This document shows positions 1 through 7,696 of a stretch of DNA of 64,000 nucleotides, piece by piece (within the stretch, counting starts at the first letter, position 1; each line of letters begins with the position of its first letter). The position numbers and the translations under genes were made by a program. The stretch is taken from positions 124,001-188,000 of the forward strand of contig NZ_FNBE01000004.1 in the NCBI RefSeq assembly GCF_900102195.1, in the 5' to 3' direction. Under the pieces are notes generated by a model, which did not search any database, was not told the origin of the DNA, and was given only the letters and a program-made list of their open reading frames with translations. Origin of the DNA: Pseudonocardia oroxyli (GTDB lineage Bacteria > Actinomycetota > Actinomycetes > Mycobacteriales > Pseudonocardiaceae).

Positions 1-765
1 GGCGGCGAGCACCCGCTCGGGGTTCAGGACGTCCCACAGCACGGCGAACCCGCCGTCGACCTCACCGAGCACGTTCTCGGCGGGCACCCGGACCCCGTCG
101 AAGAAGACCTGGCTCGAGGTCACCACGTTCGACCCCAGCTTCGGGATCGGGGTGTAGCGCAGCGTGCCGGCGGCGACCGCCTCCTTGACGTCGACCAGCA
201 GCAGGGTGAAACCGCTGGTCCGGGGCCTGGCGTCGGCCGCGGGGACGGTCCGCGTGATCGCCACCATCCAGTCCGCGTTCTCCAGCCCGGAGATCCAGAT
301 CTTCTGTCCGTCGATCACGAAGTCGCCGCCGTCCCGGACGGCGCGGGTGCGGATGCGCAGGGCGTCGCTGCCGGCGTCCGGCTCGGTCAGCGCCATGCAG
401 AACTGGGTCTCGCCGGTCGCGACGCCGGGCAGGATCCGCGCCTTCTGCTCCGCGGTGCCGTGCCGGGCGAGAGTCGTCGCCCCGAACCCCGGCGTGAGGA
501 TGTAGAGGAAGATCCCGCCCGTGCCGCCGGACGCGGCGAGGGTCTCGCAGGCGACCGCCAGCTCCAGGAGCCCCTGGCCCCCGCCGCCGTACTCCTCGGG
601 GACGGTGAGCCCGAGCCAGCCGCCCCGGCCCAGGTCCGACCACACCTCCCACGGGAACCGGTGCTCCTCCTCGCACCGGGACCAGTAGGCGTGGTCGTAC
701 CTCGCGCCGATCGCCCGGACGCCCTCCTGCACGGCGAGGGCGGTCTCGGGGAGGGTGAAGTCCAT
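1..765 (-). CDS. acyl-CoA dehydrogenase, C-terminus beyond window
   Basis: Flavoprotein of the acyl-CoA dehydrogenase family, expected to oxidise an acyl-CoA to the 2-enoyl-CoA and pass electrons to ETF. The first 255 codons are visible from the ATG at 765 and the frame is open to the window edge. Family marks are the N-terminal helical region, the EEYGGGG loop, the FCMALTEPDAGSD FAD/substrate segment, and [12 protein letters not shown] in the middle beta domain. The C-terminal helical domain with the catalytic base is only partly inside the window. It is transcribed leftwards, downstream of a 50-bp palindrome that separates it from the aldo/keto reductase, so it probably has its own promoter between about 766 and 820. 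Substrate unknown. Confidence 0.9.
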   Translation of the reverse strand, partial: MDFTLPETALAVQEGVRAIGARYDHAYWSRCEEEHRFPWEVWSDLGRGGWLGLTVPEEYGGGGQGLLELAVACETLAASGGTGGIFLYILTPGFGATTLARHGTAEQKARILPGVATGETQFCMALTEPDAGSDALRIRTRAVRDGGDFVIDGQKIWISGLENADWMVAITRTVPAADARPRTSGFTLLLVDVKEAVAAGTLRYTPIPKLGSNVVTSSQVFFDGVRVPAENVLGEVDGGFAVLWDVLNPERVLAA

Positions 766-820
766 GGGGCGGCCTTCCGACGCTGGAACGGTTACCGCAG
801 GGTAGCCACCCGCCGTCCCC

Positions 821-870
821 GAGCCGTGAGCGGCGATGGTCGCCATGGCGACCATCGCCGCTCACGGCTC
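821..870. terminator. 50-bp palindrome, probable terminator
   Basis: Two 24-base arms (821-844 and 847-870) are exact reverse complements around a 2-base centre (at, 845-846). The element begins inside the stop codon of the leftward aldo/keto reductase and lies before the next leftward gene, which is a terminator position. There is no T-run, as is common in high-GC actinobacteria. As single-stranded nucleic acid it would be one long hairpin. Confidence 0.6.
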
Positions 871-1717
871 AGTGGGCCGGGGACCAGGAGCCCTGGATCG
901 TGTCCAGCTGTGCGAGGGCCTCGGCGGGCAGCTCGAGATCCGCGGCGGCCACGTTCTCGTGCAGGTGCGCCACCGCGCTCGTCCCCGGGATGACCAGGAC
1001 GTTCGGGCTGCGCTGCAGCAGCCAGGCCAGCGCGGTCTGCTGCGGGGAGGCCCCGAGGGACGCCGCGACCCGGGCCAGCGTGTCCGACTGGAGCGGGGTG
1101 AACCCGCCGAGCGGGAAGAACGGGACGTAGCCGATGCCGCCCGCCGCGAGGGAGTCGATCAGCGCGTCGTCCGTGCGGTGGGCGACGTTGTACAGGTTCT
1201 GCACGAACACGATCGGCGCGATCTCCCGCGCCTCCGCGACCTGCGCGGCCGTGACGTTGGACAGGCCCACGTGTCGGACCAGCCCCTCCTTCTGCAGCGC
1301 GACGGTGGCCGCGAAGAGCTCGCCGATCGGCTCCTCGGACATGGCCCGCAGGTTGACCGCGTCGAGCACGTCGACGCCCAGCTGGGCGAGGTTGTCGAGG
1401 AGCTGCTCGCGCAGGTCGTCGGACCGGTTCCAGGAGCCGTCGGCCCCGCGGCGGGCGCCGATCTTGCTGACGAGGCGCAGGTCCGCCGGGTAGGGGTGCA
1501 GGGCCTCGCGGATGATCTCGTTGGTGACCACCGGGCCGTAGGCCTCGCTGGTGTCGATGTGGGTGATCCCCAGGTCGACGACGGTGCGCAGCACGCGCAC
1601 GGCCTCCGCGCGGTCGCGGGGAGGGCCGAAGACGCCGGGTCCCGCGAGCTGCATCGCGCCGTACCCCATGCGGGTCAGCACGAGGTCGTCGGCCAGGGTC
1701 AGGGTGTCGTCCTTCAT
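869..1717 (-). CDS. aldo/keto reductase
   Basis: 282-residue cytosolic (beta/alpha)8 NAD(P)H-dependent oxidoreductase of the AKR family. Visible motifs are MGYGAMQL near the N-terminus, HIDTSEAYG with the catalytic Asp and Tyr (about residues 53-61), SKIG with the catalytic Lys, GLSNV, and the C-terminal NVLVIPGTSAVAHLHEN cofactor segment. The usual catalytic His (normally in a DLYQLH-like strand) is replaced: the strand reads DAVNLRAM. This substitution recurs in a subset of bacterial AKRs. The gene is divergent from an MmyB-type regulator 86 bp away, a common regulator/reductase pairing, so it is probably controlled by that protein. Substrate unknown. Confidence 0.9.
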   Translation of the reverse strand: MKDDTLTLADDLVLTRMGYGAMQLAGPGVFGPPRDRAEAVRVLRTVVDLGITHIDTSEAYGPVVTNEIIREALHPYPADLRLVSKIGARRGADGSWNRSDDLREQLLDNLAQLGVDVLDAVNLRAMSEEPIGELFAATVALQKEGLVRHVGLSNVTAAQVAEAREIAPIVFVQNLYNVAHRTDDALIDSLAAGGIGYVPFFPLGGFTPLQSDTLARVAASLGASPQQTALAWLLQRSPNVLVIPGTSAVAHLHENVAAADLELPAEALAQLDTIQGSWSPAH

Positions 1718-1749
1718 GGGCTCCAGCCTGCCCCTTCCGACGCGCCGCA

Positions 1750-1772
1750 GCCTGGTAACGCCCTTCCCAGGC
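1750..1772. promoter_or_regulatory. inverted repeat between AKR and MmyB-type gene
   Basis: GCCTGG (1750-1755) and CCAGGC (1767-1772) form an inverted repeat with an 11-base spacer in the 86-bp divergent promoter region. It is a candidate operator for the adjacent HTH regulator acting on both genes. Inference from position and symmetry only. Confidence 0.35.
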
Positions 1773-1803
1773 AGTCCGGGCCGTCCGGACGGATGATGGA
1801 GCC

Positions 1804-2643
1804 GTGAACGACGAGCTGGGCACGGCGCTGCGGACCTGGCGGGACCGACTGGACCCGGCGGCCGTCGGGCTGCCGCGCAACGGCGTCCGCCGCGCGCCCG
1901 GCCTGCGCCGCGAGGAGCTGGCGATCCTCGCCGGCATCTCGATCGACTACGTGGTGCGGCTCGAGCAGGGCCGGGCCGGCGCCCCGTCGGCGCAGGTCTG
2001 CGGCGCCCTGGCCCGCGCCCTGCAGCTCGACGACGCGGAGCAGGCCCACCTCATGCGCCTCGCCGGACACGCCGCCGACCCCGCCCGGATCCCGCGGGTG
2101 ATCCCCGGCAGCGTCCACCGGATCATGGACCAGCTCGCGGGCCACCCGCTCGCCGTCTACGACGCGACCTGGAACCTCCTGCACTGGAACACGTTGTTCG
2201 CGGCGACGTTCGGCGATCCCAGCACGCTCCCCGCCGACCGGCGCAACACGCTGATCGGGCTGTTCGAGGCGAGCCCGGTGCACGGCCGGGTCCGGCACAC
2301 CGCGCAGGAGCTGGCCGCGTTCGCCGAGTCGATGGTCGCCGACCTCCGCACCACCACCAGCCGCTATCCCGACGATCCCGACCTGGCGGCGCTGCTGACC
2401 AGGTTGCAGCGGTCCGCGTGGTTCCGGGAGCTGTGGGGGCGCCGGGTGGTGGCCGAGCACCAGGGCTCGCACAAGGTCGTCGAGCACCCGGAGGTGGGCC
2501 CCATCGACCTGGACTGCGACACCCTGGCCACCCGGGGGAGCAACCTACGCGTCGTCGTGTTCACCCCCAGCCCCGGCACGGACGCCCGTAGCAGGCTCGA
2601 CCTGCTGGCCGCCGTGGGCACCCAGGAGATCGCGGCCCGGTGA
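1804..2643 (+). CDS. MmyB-like XRE family transcriptional regulator
   Basis: 279 residues from a GTG start. The N-terminal helix-turn-helix (about 10-75) contains the RRAPGLRREELAILAGIS and YVVRLEQGR segments typical of MmyB-type regulators. The rest matches the MmyB ligand-binding (PAS-like) domain with LAVYDATWNLLHWN and a C-terminal SRLDLLAAVG. In characterised actinobacterial systems such proteins sit divergent from a reductase or dehydrogenase gene and control it; here the partner is the aldo/keto reductase. The stop overlaps a possible GTG start of glgX (GTGA), so the two may be translationally coupled by chance or design. Confidence 0.9.
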   Translation: MNDELGTALRTWRDRLDPAAVGLPRNGVRRAPGLRREELAILAGISIDYVVRLEQGRAGAPSAQVCGALARALQLDDAEQAHLMRLAGHAADPARIPRVIPGSVHRIMDQLAGHPLAVYDATWNLLHWNTLFAATFGDPSTLPADRRNTLIGLFEASPVHGRVRHTAQELAAFAESMVADLRTTTSRYPDDPDLAALLTRLQRSAWFRELWGRRVVAEHQGSHKVVEHPEVGPIDLDCDTLATRGSNLRVVVFTPSPGTDARSRLDLLAAVGTQEIAAR

Positions 2644-4784
2644 CGTACCGGCAGAATCACGGGGTGCACATCTGGCCCGGCTCGCCCTATCCGCTGGGCT
2701 CCACGTTCGACGGCGGCGGAACCAACTTCGCGATCTTCTCGGAGGTCGCCGACTCGATCGAGCTCTGTCTGTTCGACGACGAGGGCCGCGAGGAACGGGT
2801 CGTCCTCCCCGAGCGCAACGGGCTGATCTGGCACGGCTACCTGCCGCGCGTCGGGCCCGGGCAGCGCTACGGCTACCGGGTGCACGGCCCCTACGACCCG
2901 GCCCGCGGGCAGCGCTGCAACCCGGCGAAGCTGCTGCTGGACCCCTACGCCAAGGCGGTCGACGGGGAGTACCGGTGGAACGAGGCGCTGTTCAGCTACC
3001 GCTTCGGGGACCCGTCGAGCTTCAACGACACCGACTCCGCGCCGTACGCCGCGACCTCGGTGGTGATCAGCCCGTACTTCGACTGGCAGGGCGACCGGCC
3101 GCTGCGGATCCCCTACAACGAGACCGTCGTCTACGAGGCGCACGTCCGCGGCATGACCATGCGCCACCCGGACATCCCCGACGACGTGCGCGGCACGTAC
3201 GCGGGCCTGTCCCACCCGGTCATGATCGACCACTTCAAGCAGCTCGGGGTCACGGCCGTCGAGCTGATGCCGGTGCACCAGTTCGTGCACGACTCCACCC
3301 TCGCCGACAAGGGCCTGCGCAACTACTGGGGCTACAACACGATCGGCTTCTTCGCCCCGCACAACGGCTACGCCTGCTTCGGCACCCGCGGCGAGCAGGT
3401 CACCGAGTTCAAGTCCATGGTCCGGGCGCTGCACCGGGCGGGGATCGAGGTCATCCTCGACGTCGTCTACAACCACACGGCCGAGGGCAACCACCTGGGC
3501 CCGACGCTGTCCTTCCGCGGCGTGGACAACCAGGCCTACTACCGGCTCGTCGACGGGGACGAGGCCTACTACTTCGACACCACCGGCACCGGGAACAGCC
3601 TCAACGTCCGCCACCACGAGTCGCTGCGCCTGCTCATGGACTCGCTGCGGTACTGGGTCACCGAGATGCACGTCGACGGGTTCCGGTTCGACCTCGCCTC
3701 GAGCCTCGCCCGGGAGTTCCACGCCGTCGACCGGCTGTCGGCCTTCTTCGACCTGGTCAACCAGGACCCGGTGGTGAGCCAGGTCAAGCTGATCGCCGAG
3801 CCGTGGGACGTCGGCGACGGCGGGTACCAGGTCGGCGGCTTCCCGCCCCTGTGGACGGAGTGGAACGGGCGCTACCGGGACACCGTGCGGGACTTCTGGC
3901 GCGGCGAGCCGCGCTCGCTGGGCGAGTTCGCGGCGCGCTTCACCGGGTCGTCGGACCTCTACGAGGCGGACAACCGCCGTCCGATCGCCTCGATCAACTT
4001 CGTCACCGCGCACGACGGCTTCACCCTCGAGGACCTGGTGTCCTACAACGAGAAGCACAACGAGGCCAACGGCGAGGACAACCGGGACGGGGAGAGCCAC
4101 AACCGCTCGTGGAACCACGGCGCGGAGGGCCCCACCGAGGACGTGGCCGTGCACGCCCTGCGCGAGCGGCAGAAGCGCAACATCCTCGCCACGCTCCTGC
4201 TGTCCCAGGGCGTGCCGATGCTCGCCCACGGTGACGAGCTCGGCCGCACCCAGCTGGGCAACAACAACGTCTACTGCCAGGACAACGAGCTGGCCTGGGT
4301 GGACTGGACCCGGGCGCGGGAGTTCGACGTCCAGACCGACTTCGTCGCCCGGCTCACCGCACTGCGCGCGAAGCACCCGATCTTCCGCAGGCAGCGCTTC
4401 TTCCAGGGCCGCCCCATCGAGGGCTCCAGCATCGAGGACATCGCCTGGCTGAAGCCGAACGGCAGGCAGATGACGGACGAGGACTGGCAGCGCGCGGGCA
4501 CCCAGTCCCTGATGATCTACCTGAACGGCCAGGGCATCCCGGACCGGGACATGCTCGGCATGCAGGTGATCGACGACTCGTTCCTGCTGCTGGTCAACGC
4601 CAGCCACCAGCAGGTGACCTGCTATCTGCCCGACGACAGCTACGGCCGGGCCTGGGAGACCGTCATCGACACCGCGGACCCGCTGCTGGCGGGGGCGCGG
4701 CGCCGCAGCCACAAGTCCAACGCCCGCCTGCGGGTCATCCCCCGGTCGATGCTCGTCCTGCGGTGCACGGTGCCACCGGCCTGA
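2640..4784 (+). CDS. glgX: glycogen debranching enzyme GlgX
   Basis: 714-residue isoamylase-type GH13 enzyme that hydrolyses alpha-1,6 branches in glycogen; cytosolic. The N-terminal CBM48-like region carries WPGSPYPLGSTFDGGGTNFA. The GH13 barrel has the nucleophile Asp in DGFRFDLAS (about residue 351), the acid/base Glu in LIAEPWD (about 387) and the transition-state Asp in FVTAHDGF (about 459). The YNHTAEG and NNNVYCQDNE segments are typical of GlgX/TreX. The start is uncertain: GTG at 2640 overlaps the upstream stop, while GTG at 2664 gives an N-terminus (VHIWPGSPYPLG) that matches family members better. No other glycogen gene is nearby. Confidence 0.95.
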   Translation: MTYRQNHGVHIWPGSPYPLGSTFDGGGTNFAIFSEVADSIELCLFDDEGREERVVLPERNGLIWHGYLPRVGPGQRYGYRVHGPYDPARGQRCNPAKLLLDPYAKAVDGEYRWNEALFSYRFGDPSSFNDTDSAPYAATSVVISPYFDWQGDRPLRIPYNETVVYEAHVRGMTMRHPDIPDDVRGTYAGLSHPVMIDHFKQLGVTAVELMPVHQFVHDSTLADKGLRNYWGYNTIGFFAPHNGYACFGTRGEQVTEFKSMVRALHRAGIEVILDVVYNHTAEGNHLGPTLSFRGVDNQAYYRLVDGDEAYYFDTTGTGNSLNVRHHESLRLLMDSLRYWVTEMHVDGFRFDLASSLAREFHAVDRLSAFFDLVNQDPVVSQVKLIAEPWDVGDGGYQVGGFPPLWTEWNGRYRDTVRDFWRGEPRSLGEFAARFTGSSDLYEADNRRPIASINFVTAHDGFTLEDLVSYNEKHNEANGEDNRDGESHNRSWNHGAEGPTEDVAVHALRERQKRNILATLLLSQGVPMLAHGDELGRTQLGNNNVYCQDNELAWVDWTRAREFDVQTDFVARLTALRAKHPIFRRQRFFQGRPIEGSSIEDIAWLKPNGRQMTDEDWQRAGTQSLMIYLNGQGIPDRDMLGMQVIDDSFLLLVNASHQQVTCYLPDDSYGRAWETVIDTADPLLAGARRRSHKSNARLRVIPRSMLVLRCTVPPA

Positions 4785-4786
4785 GT

Positions 4787-4810
4787 CGACATGTCGAGCT
4801 TGACATGTCG
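4787..4810. promoter_or_regulatory. paired GACATGTC sites upstream of DUF1707 gene
   Basis: CGACATGTC (4787-4795) and GACATGTCG (4802-4810) are reverse complements with a 6-base spacer. Each half is itself a GACATGTC palindrome, with centres about 15 bp apart. It lies just after the glgX stop and about 45 bp before the DUF1707 start, so it could be an operator or a weak terminator. Confidence 0.35.
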
Positions 4811-4856
4811 CATCCGACCGGTGCAGACTCTCCCGCATCCGACGGGAGGGCGTGTC

Positions 4857-5285
4857 ATGAGCGACGTGCGAATCGGGGACGCGGAGCGGGAACGGGTGGC
4901 CGCACGGCTGGCGGACGAGGTGGGCACCGGTCGTCTCACGCTCGCGGAGTACGAGCAGCGCGTCGACCGCGCCTACGCCGCCCGCACGGCCGCGGACCTG
5001 GCGGCGGTCACGGCGGACCTGCCGTCCGCGGCGCCCCGACCGACACCGTCGTCGTCGGTACCCACGGCGCGCAGGCTCCCGGTGGGCGCGGCCTGGGCGC
5101 CCTGGGTCGCGACGAGCGCGATCTGCCTGGTCGTCTGGGTGGCGACCTCGCTGGGCGCGGGGCATGCGCTGTACTTCTGGCCGATGTGGGTCGCGGGCCC
5201 GTGGGGCGCGATGCTCCTGCTCGGCACCCTCACCGGACGGGCCCTGCCCGCCCCCGGCCCGTGCGCCCAATCCCTGCCGAGATGA
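4857..5285 (+). CDS. DUF1707 domain membrane protein
   Basis: 142 residues from the ATG at 4857, preceded by GGGAGGG. Residues about 4-55 (RIGDAERERVAARLADEVG through LAEYEQRVDRAYAARTAADL) are a clear DUF1707 domain, a short helical module common at the N-terminus of small actinobacterial membrane proteins. Two hydrophobic segments follow (about 82-103 and 107-125), giving a 2TM arrangement. An upstream in-frame ATG at 4791 is less likely because it lacks the ribosome site and the added residues are not conserved-looking. The last codons and stop lie inside the 5277-5335 hairpin. Function unknown. Confidence 0.85.
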   Translation: MSDVRIGDAERERVAARLADEVGTGRLTLAEYEQRVDRAYAARTAADLAAVTADLPSAAPRPTPSSSVPTARRLPVGAAWAPWVATSAICLVVWVATSLGAGHALYFWPMWVAGPWGAMLLLGTLTGRALPAPGPCAQSLPR

Positions 5286-5335
5286 ACCTCAGCCACGTCC
5301 CGACCATGATCGAACGTGGCTGAGGTTCATCTCGG
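5277..5335. terminator. bidirectional hairpin between convergent genes
   Basis: 22-base perfect arms (5277-5298 and 5314-5335) around a 15-base loop. Because it is symmetric, both the DUF1707 gene and the convergent luciferase-domain gene end in the same bases (CCGAGATGA), so both proteins end in Pro-Arg-stop encoded by the hairpin itself. It very probably terminates transcription in both directions. Confidence 0.75.
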
Positions 5336-6049
5336 GGAGCGTTTCGGGACGGTGGGCAGGCCCAGGACCGTCGCGGGCTCGCGGTCCGGCTCCGCCCCCC
5401 GGGGTGCGGGATCCAGCGCGTGTCCGACGGCGGCGGCGAGGACGGCGCGCAGCGCCTCCACCGCTGCGGGGTCCTGCGGCGGGTAGAGCAGCACCCAGCC
5501 CTCCGGCAGCCCGCGGGCCACGCCGGCCAGCGGGTGGAACTCGCCCCAGCGGCGGGCGACGACCACACGGGCGTCGAGCGGGGAGAGCGCGACGTGCATC
5601 GACCCGTCCGCCGGGTGGAGGTGCGCGATCTCGGCACCGCCGCGGACCGCGAGGGCCGTGCGCCCCCGCGAGTGCGCGCTCGGACGCGTCTCCAGCTCGG
5701 GGCGCTCCTCGAACTCGGCGAGCGCCGCGGCCAGCGCCGCGGTCGACACCTGGTCCGCGTGCTGCTCGAGCACGCGGTGCGGGATGGGGTGCGGGTCCAC
5801 CGCAGGCCGCCCGCCCGGGCGCGGCTCGAGCTGCACGAGCCCGCGGCTGACGTCCCCGCTCCCCCGGTCCCGCCAGCGCAGCGGGTCCCGCGCGCGCAGC
5901 CGCAGCCCGCTCACGATCGCCCAGCCGACCGGGGTGGCCGGGACGTCGACGGGATCGAGCGCCCGCCACCGGCGGTAGTCCTTCGCCACCCACGCCGCCG
6001 CCGCGCCTGCGGCACCCACGAGCGCCCCGACCGTCCCCGCACGCTTCAC
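5327..6049 (-). CDS. luciferase-like (DUF5519-type) domain protein
   Basis: 240 residues from a GTG at 6049. A hydrophobic N-terminus (VGALVGAAGAAAAWVAK) could be a membrane anchor. The C-terminal half contains HLHPADGSMHVALSPLDA, the WGEFHPLAG segment and LPEGWVLLYPPQDPAAVEAL, the pattern of the family often annotated as luciferase domain-containing. The same module forms the C-terminus of the protein at 7697-8740. No enzymatic activity is established for the family here. The start is chosen because the coding pattern fades upstream into the SDR pseudogene region. Confidence 0.75.
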   Translation of the reverse strand: MKRAGTVGALVGAAGAAAAWVAKDYRRWRALDPVDVPATPVGWAIVSGLRLRARDPLRWRDRGSGDVSRGLVQLEPRPGGRPAVDPHPIPHRVLEQHADQVSTAALAAALAEFEERPELETRPSAHSRGRTALAVRGGAEIAHLHPADGSMHVALSPLDARVVVARRWGEFHPLAGVARGLPEGWVLLYPPQDPAAVEALRAVLAAAVGHALDPAPRGAEPDREPATVLGLPTVPKRSPR

Positions 6050-6068
6050 CCGCGCGAGGCTACCCGCG

Positions 6069-6564
6069 TCAGAAAACGCAGTACCCCCCGTCGACGACGA
6101 TCTCGTCGCCGGTGTGGAAGGTCGGCGACGGGTCGGCCAGGTAGGCGCCGACCCTCTCGAACTCCGCGGGATCGGCCCAGCGGCGGGCCGGGGTGCGGCG
6201 CGTGGTGGCGTCCCGGAACCGCTCGTCCCGGTAGCCGCCCTCGGACAGGCCGGTGCGGGTCCAGCCCGGGACGAGCGCGTTGACCCGGACCCGGTGGGGC
6301 GATCATGCAGCCGAGCGGGCCGAGCTCGGCGACCGTGCGCTCCATAACCTCGCCCACCTGCGCCTCGTCGGTGACGTCGACCGGGAGGGCGATCGCCTTC
6401 ACCGCGAGGTCCGTCAGCCGCTTCACCGCGTCGGCGCTCTTGGCGGCGTCCCGCGCCCAGATCGCGATGTCGCCGCCCGCCTTCGCGATGCCGGTCGCCA
6501 TGCCGAGGCCGATCCCGCCGTTGCCCCCGGTCACCACCGCGACCAGACCCGTCAGGTCGTTCAC
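6069..6564 (-). pseudogene. short-chain dehydrogenase, internally deleted
   Basis: The N-terminal part from GTG 6564 reads a normal SDR Rossmann start (VAVVTGGNGGIGLGMA, then LPVDVTDEAQ). After AELGPLGCMIA the frame breaks and the C-terminal part resumes in another frame as PHRVRVNALVPGWTRTG, ending HTGDEIVVDGGYCVF-stop at 6069. The NAG strand and the YxxxK catalytic region that normally lie between are absent. About 165 codons' worth remain of an expected 250, so roughly 250 bp was lost around 6303 with a frameshift. The GTG at 6564 is favoured over 6570 because AGGGAGGAG is then well spaced. Probably non-functional. Confidence 0.85.
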
Positions 6565-6580
6565 GCGCACTCCTCCCTGA

Positions 6581-6603
6581 GCGATCGTTCGTGAGAGCGA
6601 TCG
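6581..6603. promoter_or_regulatory. CGATCGTTCG operator-like site 1
   Basis: The CGATCG at 6582-6587 is repeated at 6598-6603, around TTCGTGAGAG. The site lies directly upstream of the SDR pseudogene. Its core, CGATCGTTCG followed by two variable bases and AGAGC, recurs upstream of the acyl-CoA dehydrogenase pair at 13352-13368. It is a candidate site for a TetR-type regulator of lipid or CoA metabolism. Confidence 0.45.
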
Positions 6604-7031
6604 TGCCGGCTCGGGAGCGCCGCCGGCAGGGGTGAGACCTCGGACTTCTTCTCGAATGGTCGCGCGGTGGCGTCAATTCCCGGGACGTGCCCAGCGCGCG
6701 GTCCACCAACTGCGATTTCCCGCCGCGCGCGGGGCCCACCAGGCCGGAACGGCTCCCGCGCCCACTGTGGACAGGGCGTGACGACGACGGACGACCGGAT
6801 TCGCATACAGCGGATTGGTACGCACCATGCACTCCTTCGAGCATGTCCACGTTCGACTCGCGTATTCGACCCTAGGCCCTTCGCCCGGCCGCGGAAACGA
6901 ATTCGGTGAATGTCGATTCACCGACCAGTCGGCGGTAGCAGGCCGGAGACGAACGGGCGGACGGCCGGGGCGGAGCGGGAACAGAACGGACGGCCGGGAC
7001 GTTGCGGACAGGCCGATCCCCAGGAGGTTCC
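6604..7031. other. 428-bp noncoding region
   Basis: I see no convincing gene here; open frames lack codon-position bias and recognisable motifs. Base composition is less GC-rich than flanking genes around 6780-6930. It holds a symmetric 22-bp operator-like site at 6903-6924 and a ribosome site (AGGAGG) before the DUF5701 start. Confidence 0.6.
6903..6924. promoter_or_regulatory. 9-4-9 inverted repeat upstream of DUF5701 gene
   Basis: TCGGTGAAT (6903-6911), spacer GTCG, then ATTCACCGA (6916-6924) form a perfect inverted repeat about 107 bp upstream of the DUF5701 start. The size suits a dimeric HTH repressor. No regulator gene is adjacent, so the binding protein is unknown. Confidence 0.45.
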
Positions 7032-7658
7032 ATGCTGCCGTCCGTGTCCGCGCAGATCGACCGGCTCGTCGCGCTCGACGCCACCGGCCCGCTCACCCCC
7101 GACGAACTGCGGACCGCCGCCGCGACACTGCCGGACCGGCCGGGTCTGGTCGTCGTCGCGGGAGCCCGGCCGTCCGCCCTGGCGCCCCTGCTCCAACGCT
7201 CGGACCGGCCGGGCTTCGTGGTCGAGGACATGACGGACGTCGACGACTTCGGCCCGACCGTGGAGCTGCCCGACGCCCCGGTCTACCTCGCCGAAGGCCT
7301 GGACCGCGGCGACCATCTGCTGAACCGGAGCCCGGCCGAGGCGCTGACGGAGCTGAGCGGCTCGCCATTGACCCTCACCGAGGGCGTCCTGTGGGTCCTG
7401 CAGGACCCGGAGGTCCTCGTCCGCAACCTCTGCTTCATGACGATCGGCTCGCGCCTGCGCAAGCCCCGCGGCGGATTCGACGCGCGCACCCCCGCGATCT
7501 GGATCTCCAACGGGACCGGCCGGGACGGGAAGGCCCACAAGGAGGCCCCCAAGGTGGGGTGGTGCTGGTGGAACAACCGGCACACCTGGCTGGGCTTCGC
7601 CTCCGCCCGCACCCGGACCTCCGCGGCCACGGTGGCCGCCGGGGGTGCCTCGAACTGA
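7032..7658 (+). CDS. DUF5701 family protein
   Basis: 208 residues from ATG 7032, with AGGAGG a few bases upstream. The conserved C-terminal block (LCFMTIGSRLRKPRG, TPAIWISNGTGRDGKAHKE, VGWCWWNNRHTWLGFASAR) matches the DUF5701 family found across actinobacteria and some other soil bacteria. No signal peptide or membrane segment is seen, so it is probably cytosolic. Function is not known. The gene is 38 bp upstream of the hydrolase/luciferase-domain gene in the same direction and may be cotranscribed with it. Confidence 0.75.
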   Translation: MLPSVSAQIDRLVALDATGPLTPDELRTAAATLPDRPGLVVVAGARPSALAPLLQRSDRPGFVVEDMTDVDDFGPTVELPDAPVYLAEGLDRGDHLLNRSPAEALTELSGSPLTLTEGVLWVLQDPEVLVRNLCFMTIGSRLRKPRGGFDARTPAIWISNGTGRDGKAHKEAPKVGWCWWNNRHTWLGFASARTRTSAATVAAGGASN

Positions 7659-7696
7659 GACGGCGGCACGGCGGGGCCGCCGCTAGCGTCCGGCGG

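Noticed and set aside
2364..5270. A 968-codon open frame antisense to glgX and its neighbours
   Set aside because: It is a shadow of high GC content: repetitive Arg/Val/Gly-rich translation, no domain, and it spans several real genes whose motifs are clear on the other strand.
6565..7031. Additional gene between the SDR pseudogene and the DUF5701 gene
   Set aside because: Open frames there have no codon-position bias or ribosome site and overlap operator-like symmetric sequence.
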